Origin: Acidithiobacillus sp.
GTDB taxonomy: Bacteria > Pseudomonadota > Gammaproteobacteria > Acidithiobacillales > Acidithiobacillaceae
DNA: 9,047 bases
Direction of reading: 5' to 3'
Assembly: GCA_027445725.1 (NCBI GenBank)
Contig: DAIAVG010000046.1
Span: 1 to 9,047 of the forward strand
Shown here piece by piece: positions 5,687 through 9,047 of the stretch. Each line of letters begins with the position of its first letter. Position 1 is the first letter of the stretch. The notes beneath the pieces were generated by a model. That model ran no database searches and was not told the origin of the DNA. It worked only from the letters and a program-made list of their open reading frames with translations. A program made the translations under genes and the position numbers.

Positions 5687-6904
5687 TCACGCCCTCTCAA
5701 TATCCTCTTCAGGATACGCGCTGACATGGTGCAAGCTCAAATCCGCCCCCGCATACTCCGCCTCGGGATCCAGACGAATCCCGATAAAGTACTTGATGCT
5801 GCCGTAGACAATGGCGCTGCCCGCCAGGGCGATCAGCACGCCCAGCGAGGTGCCCAGCAACTGGGACCAGAAACTGACTCCGCCGGCGCCGCCGAGGAAT
5901 CGATGTCCGAAAATACCGACGGCCAATCCACCCCACACACCGCAAACACCATGGAGCGGCCAGACGCCCAGCACATCATCCAGACGCAGGCGATGCTGCA
6001 CAAAAGTGAAGAGGTAGACAAAAATAATGCCGGCAACAGCGCCGATGGCCAAGGCACCAATGGGTTGCACCACATCGGAACCGGCGCAGATCGCGACCAG
6101 ACCCGCGAGAGCGCCATTGTGTACGAAGCCCGGATCACCCTTCCCTACCGCCAGTGCCGCCAGCATGCCGCCCACCAGCGCCATAAGCGAATTGAGCGCC
6201 ACCAGACCTTGCACAGCCGCAAGTTGCTGCGCACTCATCACGTTAAAGCCAAACCAGCCGATAATCAGAATCCAGGAACCGAGCGCCAAAAAGGGAATAT
6301 TGGACGGCGGCATGGCATGCACTGCACCATCTTTCCCGTAACGCCCTTTGCGTGAACCCAGCAGCCAGACCGCCATCAGCGCCATCCATCCACCCATGGC
6401 GTGCACCACCACCGAGCCCGCGAAATCGTGAAAAGGCGCGCCAAAGGTGCTGGCAAGCCAGGCCTGAATGCCATAATGGTCATTCCAGACGATGCCTTCG
6501 TAAAAGGGATAAACCAGCCCCACCAGAAAGGCCGTTGCCAGCAATTGAGGATAAAACCGCGCCCGTTCGGCGATACCACCGGAAATAATAGCCGGCACCG
6601 CAGCGGCGAAGGTGAGCAGGAAAAAAAAGCGCACCATCTCAAAACCGTGATTACCCGTAGTCAGCGTCTTCACATCACCGAAAAAGCTGATGCCATAGGC
6701 GATATGATAACCCACAAAAAAATAAACGATGGTGGATATACCAAAATCACTGAGAATTTTGACCAGTGCATTCACCTGGCTGCGACGGCGTACCGTACCC
6801 AGTTCCAGAAAGGCAAATCCGCCGTGCATAGCAAACACCAGAACGGCGCCCATCAGCAAAAAAAACACATTTCCGCCTGGAGGCGTGGCTCCTGTGGCTG
6901 TCAT
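5687..6904 (-). CDS. amtB: Ammonium transporter, Amt/MEP family
   Basis: An inner-membrane ammonium channel of 405 aa with about 11 hydrophobic segments, the first at residues 13-35. No cleavable signal peptide is evident; the chain enters TM1 after a short GATPPGGN lead. The conductance pore is recognisable: the twin histidines are His168 (DFAGSVVVHAMGG) and His318 (VWPLHGVCGVWGG), falling at the same numbers as in mature E. coli AmtB. Phe99 and Phe220 (WFGFNVMS) fit the Phe gate and Ser224 the outer recruitment site; Trp140 is a candidate for the outer-site Trp, but the following Gly-rich loop is replaced by a longer NDHYGIQAWLA stretch. The C-terminal tail reads GADLSLHHVSAYPEED, related to but divergent from the PII-binding LDxxxHGExAY tail. 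No glnK is adjacent. It starts 60 bp after recR and its TGA lies 2 nt before the nnrD ATG. GAGAGGA lies 10 nt before the start. Confidence 0.96.
   Translation of the reverse strand: MTATGATPPGGNVFFLLMGAVLVFAMHGGFAFLELGTVRRRSQVNALVKILSDFGISTIVYFFVGYHIAYGISFFGDVKTLTTGNHGFEMVRFFFLLTFAAAVPAIISGGIAERARFYPQLLATAFLVGLVYPFYEGIVWNDHYGIQAWLASTFGAPFHDFAGSVVVHAMGGWMALMAVWLLGSRKGRYGKDGAVHAMPPSNIPFLALGSWILIIGWFGFNVMSAQQLAAVQGLVALNSLMALVGGMLAALAVGKGDPGFVHNGALAGLVAICAGSDVVQPIGALAIGAVAGIIFVYLFTFVQHRLRLDDVLGVWPLHGVCGVWGGLAVGIFGHRFLGGAGGVSFWSQLLGTSLGVLIALAGSAIVYGSIKYFIGIRLDPEAEYAGADLSLHHVSAYPEEDIERA
5692..5698 (-). promoter_or_regulatory. Ribosome binding site that decides the nnrD start
   Basis: GAGAGGG sits in the last codons of amtB. 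It is 7 nt from the ATG at 5684 but only 1 nt from the GTG at 5690, so the ATG is the likelier start even though the GTG gives a neat 4-bp overlap with the amtB stop. Confidence 0.7.
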
Positions 6905-6964
6905 GATCGCTGCTTCCTCTCAAAATTTAATTGCTTTTTATATTTACGAATAATGGGTAAGCGC
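6905..6964 (-). promoter_or_regulatory. AT-rich recR-amtB spacer, candidate promoter region for the amtB run
   Basis: This 60-bp spacer is the longest gene-free stretch in the window. It is about 35% GC by my count, against roughly 60% around it, and holds ATATAAAAAGCAATTAAATTT on the coding strand. It is the only plausible place for a promoter driving amtB and the genes after it. I could not fit a convincing sigma-70 pair: TTGATG plus a poor -10 is the best, and it starts inside recR. I see no sigma-54 -24/-12 element, which might have been expected for nitrogen control. Confidence 0.4.
6915..6921 (-). promoter_or_regulatory. Ribosome binding site for amtB
   Basis: GAGAGGA on the coding strand ends 10 nt before the amtB ATG at 6904. 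The spacing is slightly long but it is the only purine-rich match to the anti-Shine-Dalgarno, and no in-frame start lies nearer. Confidence 0.65.
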
Positions 6965-6967
6965 TTA
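6958..6967. repeat. Perfect 10-bp palindrome at the recR stop
   Basis: TAAGCGCTTA is a perfect inverted repeat with no spacer; its last three bases on the plus strand are the recR stop codon. It could be a small operator half-site for amtB control or chance. It has no T-run after it and is too short for an intrinsic terminator. Confidence 0.3.
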
Positions 6968-7564
6968 GTCATCAAGCAAGCGTCGACCGTGCAACGCACG
7001 CCCGAGGGTGCTACGGTCAACATATTCCAACTCGCCACCCACCGGTACCCCGCGTGCAATACGGCTGATCGTGATACCGTCAGGAACCAGCCCCGCGAGA
7101 AACTGGGCCGTGGCCTCCCCTTCCAGGGTGGGATTGGTCGCAAAAATCACTTCCCGCAAGTCTGCTTCACCCAAACGCGCACTGAAGCGATCAATATGCA
7201 GGGCTTCGGGACCGATACCGTCCAAGGGCGACAAATGCCCCATCAACACAAAGAACTCGCCGACGAAGGCACCCGTATCTTCGATAGCGCGCAGATCAGC
7301 AGGCGATTCCACGACACACAAAACGGAACGGTCCCGGTGTTCGGAACGACAGACGGCACACAATGGCGCTTCGCTCAGGTTATTGCAGCGCTTACAAAAA
7401 CGGACCACGGCATGGGCCTGCTGCAAGGCCGCGGCCAGTTGCGGCATGAGATCGCGCTTGCGCACCAGCAACTCATAGCTGATCCGTTGCGCCGAACGCG
7501 GACCAATACCCGGCAGGCGGCGGAGCAGCGCCACCAGGGCATCCATACTCGGAACGTCTGCCAT
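6965..7564 (-). CDS. recR: Recombination mediator protein RecR
   Basis: RecR forms a ring-shaped DNA-binding oligomer that with RecO (and RecF) loads RecA onto SSB-coated gaps. The 199-aa length is standard. Domains in order: an N-terminal helix-hairpin-helix at about 14-33 (RRLPGIGPRSAQRISYEL); a four-Cys zinc finger at Cys57, Cys60, Cys69 and Cys72 (CKRC...CAVC); and a Toprim domain from about 80, with VVESPADL (Glu86), GHLSPLDG around 109-116 and ATNPTLEGEATA at 142-153. The C-terminal Walker B-like GVPVGGELEYVDRSTLGRAL is intact. The ATG at 7564 is 6 nt after the ebfC stop, with only a weak ribosome site, consistent with coupling in the dnaX-ebfC-recR operon. The stop TAA lies at one end of the palindrome TAAGCGCTTA. 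Confidence 0.97.
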   Translation of the reverse strand: MADVPSMDALVALLRRLPGIGPRSAQRISYELLVRKRDLMPQLAAALQQAHAVVRFCKRCNNLSEAPLCAVCRSEHRDRSVLCVVESPADLRAIEDTGAFVGEFFVLMGHLSPLDGIGPEALHIDRFSARLGEADLREVIFATNPTLEGEATAQFLAGLVPDGITISRIARGVPVGGELEYVDRSTLGRALHGRRLLDD

Positions 7565-7570
7565 AAGTGC

Positions 7571-7894
7571 CTAAAAAGGCAGGCTCATGCCCGGAATATT
7601 CATGCCACCGGTCACTTCCGACATTCGCTCCGCGCTGACCTTCTCGGCATTGCGCACGGCGTCATTAATGGCTGCAGCCAAGAGATCCTCGAGCATTTCC
7701 TGATCGCCATCGGCAAGCAGAGAGGGATCAATGCGAACCCGCCGTACGTCATGTCGGCAGGTCATAGTGACTTCCACCAGATTACCGCCCGCATGGCCCT
7801 GCACCTCTACCTGGGCAAGCGCTTCCTGCGTCTTTTGCAACCGCTCCTGGAGCTGCTGCGCCTGCTTCATGATATTTCCCAGTCCGCCCTTCAT
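7571..7894 (-). CDS. ebfC: Nucleoid-associated protein of the YbaB/EbfC family
   Basis: A 107-residue YbaB/EbfC protein; members dimerise, bind DNA and compact the nucleoid. The order of elements is typical: a short N-terminal [19 protein letters not shown] stretch leading into a long helix (about 5-32), a beta-sheet core with [18 protein letters not shown] and [11 protein letters not shown] (about 29-60), a second amphipathic helix [19 protein letters not shown] (67-85), and a flexible Gly/Met/Pro-rich tail ending [10 protein letters not shown]. It follows dnaX by 25 bp, has the best ribosome binding site in the window, and is followed 6 nt later by recR. The dnaX-ybaB-recR order is widely conserved in bacteria. 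Confidence 0.96.
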   Translation of the reverse strand: MKGGLGNIMKQAQQLQERLQKTQEALAQVEVQGHAGGNLVEVTMTCRHDVRRVRIDPSLLADGDQEMLEDLLAAAINDAVRNAEKVSAERMSEVTGGMNIPGMSLPF

Positions 7895-7902
7895 CTTTCA
7901 TT

Positions 7903-7909
7903 ACCTCCC
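7903..7909 (-). promoter_or_regulatory. Strong ribosome binding site for ebfC
   Basis: GGGAGGT on the coding strand lies 8 nt before the ebfC ATG, the best match to the 16S anti-Shine-Dalgarno in the window. It fixes the ATG at 7894; another ATG 7 nt upstream is out of frame. Confidence 0.85.
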
Positions 7910-7919
7910 TGTTTACTTT

Positions 7920-9047
7920 TCACTGTGAGCTAACGGCACCGCCCTTTGCGGCGGGTGCCATAATTTCAATGGATTCCACACGGGCATCCAAAACTTCCAG
8001 GAATGCGCCTATGTGCGGATCCGCGGCGACGCGTGCCTCGGCCTCGGCCTGCCGGGATGCCGCGCGCGCTTTCTCTTCCTGCACCAGGCTCCCCACTCCG
8101 GCCTCTTTGGTAAGGGGTACGATGCTCAGACGCGGCTCCCGGCCAAAATACGCAGTAAGCGCCTGATGTAACGCCCTGCGGGCCTCGGCCTTGACGAGGA
8201 ATGGCAAATAATTGGGCTCCACGGCCAATTCCACAGCCTCTGAATTGCAGCGCAAGGCCTGTCCATAGCGCAGGTACTCAGCAATTATGGGCGACACTGC
8301 CAGCGCCTCCACCACGTCGCGCCAGTCCGTCGAAAGTGCGGCGTCGGCCGGCCTCTCCGGCAGGACCGTGGTCACCTTCAACGGCGGCTCCCGGACTTCG
8401 TCCCGCGAACGGGTGGATAACAAGGGTGCTGAACGGTGCGATACCGGCGAAGTCGCCTCGGGCGCAGCGCCGTCGCGCGTCGGGAGCGATGACTCGACAG
8501 GATACCGCTTGTCTTCGCTCGGAAGGGCCGCAGGCGACGCGTCTGGCGATGCCGGTCCGGAAAAACTCAACACCCGCAGAAAAGCCATTTCCAGTGCCAT
8601 ACGATGGTCCGGATAAAGCGCAAAGTCACGCCGTGCCGAGAGAAGCAAAAAATACCAGGACTGTAAGGTAAGCGGGCTGATCCGCTCGCGCAGGCGCACG
8701 ATCACCTCCGCACCATCACCCTCCGGATCAGCCGGAAGAAATTGTGCCAAGCTGAGACGGTGCATGCCCTCTATGACCAAATCGAGCAGGCCGGCGCCAT
8801 CTATACCCCGCGCCAGATGATCATCCAGTATGGCAAATACCTGCGCAGCATCCCGGTCCACCAACGCTTCGACCAGACCCAGCACTGCATCGTCACTGCT
8901 ACGCCCAAGCATCGCGAGCACGCCGTCACGCTGAACCACGCCCCCACCATGAACAATCGCCTGATCCAGCAAACTCAGGGCGTCGCGCAGGCTCCAGCAG
9001 CGCAGGGGTTGCGTCGGCATCTCCAGCGGTGCGCGGGCCGGCACTCG
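7920..9047 (-). CDS. dnaX: DNA polymerase III subunit tau/gamma DnaX (N-terminus cut by window edge)
   Basis: DnaX is the ATPase motor of the clamp loader; its tau form also tethers polymerase cores and helicase. The frame is open from the right edge, leaving 375 residues; the P-loop AAA+ domain lies outside. SLRDALSLLDQAI (from fragment residue 19) is the sensor-2 region leading into the domain III collar, with LGRSSDDAVLGLVEAL, LARGIDGAGLLDLVIEGMHRL and YPDHRMALEMAFLRVL in the expected order. A Pro/Ser/Ala-rich linker spans about 165-235. The end, from about 236, resembles the tau-specific alpha-binding domain (AVELAVEPNYLPFLVKAEARRALHQ would be its core) and closes with ADPHIGAFLEVLDARVESIEI. 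I see no A6G-type slippery heptamer in the visible part, so no sign here of the E. coli gamma frameshift. The first 18 residues fit the family poorly (see findings). ebfC follows after 25 bp. Confidence 0.94.
   Translation of the reverse strand, partial: RVPARAPLEMPTQPLRCWSLRDALSLLDQAIVHGGGVVQRDGVLAMLGRSSDDAVLGLVEALVDRDAAQVFAILDDHLARGIDGAGLLDLVIEGMHRLSLAQFLPADPEGDGAEVIVRLRERISPLTLQSWYFLLLSARRDFALYPDHRMALEMAFLRVLSFSGPASPDASPAALPSEDKRYPVESSLPTRDGAAPEATSPVSHRSAPLLSTRSRDEVREPPLKVTTVLPERPADAALSTDWRDVVEALAVSPIIAEYLRYGQALRCNSEAVELAVEPNYLPFLVKAEARRALHQALTAYFGREPRLSIVPLTKEAGVGSLVQEEKARAASRQAEAEARVAADPHIGAFLEVLDARVESIEIMAPAAKGGAVSSQ

Noticed and set aside
7571..7600. Possible terminator from the TTTTTAGGC region at the end of ebfC
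   Set aside because: The short T-run lies inside the last codons and the stop of ebfC, with no GC-rich stem before it, and recR starts 6 nt after the stop.
6401..7933. A 510-codon open frame on the plus strand, antisense to amtB, recR and ebfC
   Set aside because: It runs opposite three well-conserved genes, its product is rich in His, Gln, Arg and Thr with no family motif, and it lacks a convincing ribosome site. GC-rich codon bias on the other strand explains the lack of stops.
1..9047. A search by eye for CRISPR repeats, tRNA or rRNA genes, transposase or integrase genes and att-like direct repeats
   Set aside because: Nothing was seen: nearly all bases belong to ten housekeeping-type genes with short junctions, and no regular repeat or mobile-element protein is present.

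Overview
This is an ordinary, densely packed bacterial housekeeping segment of GC-rich DNA (roughly 60% by eye). All ten recognisable genes lie on the minus strand, so transcription runs from high to low coordinates. The gene set (dnaX-ebfC-recR, then tsaE-mutL-miaA) and the protein sequences point to a gammaproteobacterium or close relative. An Acidithiobacillus-like acidophile is my best guess, from memory of gene order and protein flavour; nothing in the window proves it.

Layout in transcription order. (1) 9047-6965: the 3' part of dnaX (clamp loader tau subunit, cut by the window edge), ebfC/ybaB (nucleoid-associated protein) and recR (recombination mediator), separated by 25 and 6 bp. 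This is the classic dnaX-ybaB-recR operon. (2) 6964-6905: a 60-bp AT-rich spacer, the longest gap in the window and the only good place for a new promoter. (3) 6904-1: amtB (ammonium channel), nnrD (NAD(P)H-hydrate dehydratase without its epimerase half), bioA (DAPA aminotransferase resembling the Bacillus lysine-using type), a two-CBS-domain protein, tsaE (tRNA t6A biosynthesis ATPase), mutL (mismatch repair, with an intact endonuclease motif) and miaA (tRNA A37 dimethylallyltransferase, cut by the window edge). These seven genes overlap or sit within 12 bp of each other, so they are probably one translationally coupled transcript.

The second block resembles the enterobacterial nnr-tsaE-amiB-mutL-miaA-hfq cluster, with three changes: amiB is absent from between tsaE and mutL, bioA and the CBS gene sit between nnrD and tsaE, and amtB heads the run. 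Two genes in it serve modification at or next to tRNA position 37 (tsaE, miaA), one serves DNA repair, one NAD(P)H repair, one biotin synthesis and one ammonium uptake. They look like a co-expressed mixture and not a pathway.

No stretch of 300 bases lacks a gene. I see no rRNA, tRNA, CRISPR array, insertion sequence, prophage gene or convincing intrinsic terminator. I do not find a novel defence or mobile system here. The points most worth checking are the probable amino-donor type of BioA, the nicking-type MutL with a clamp-binding motif, the rearranged gene order, and an odd stretch of dnaX at the right edge.
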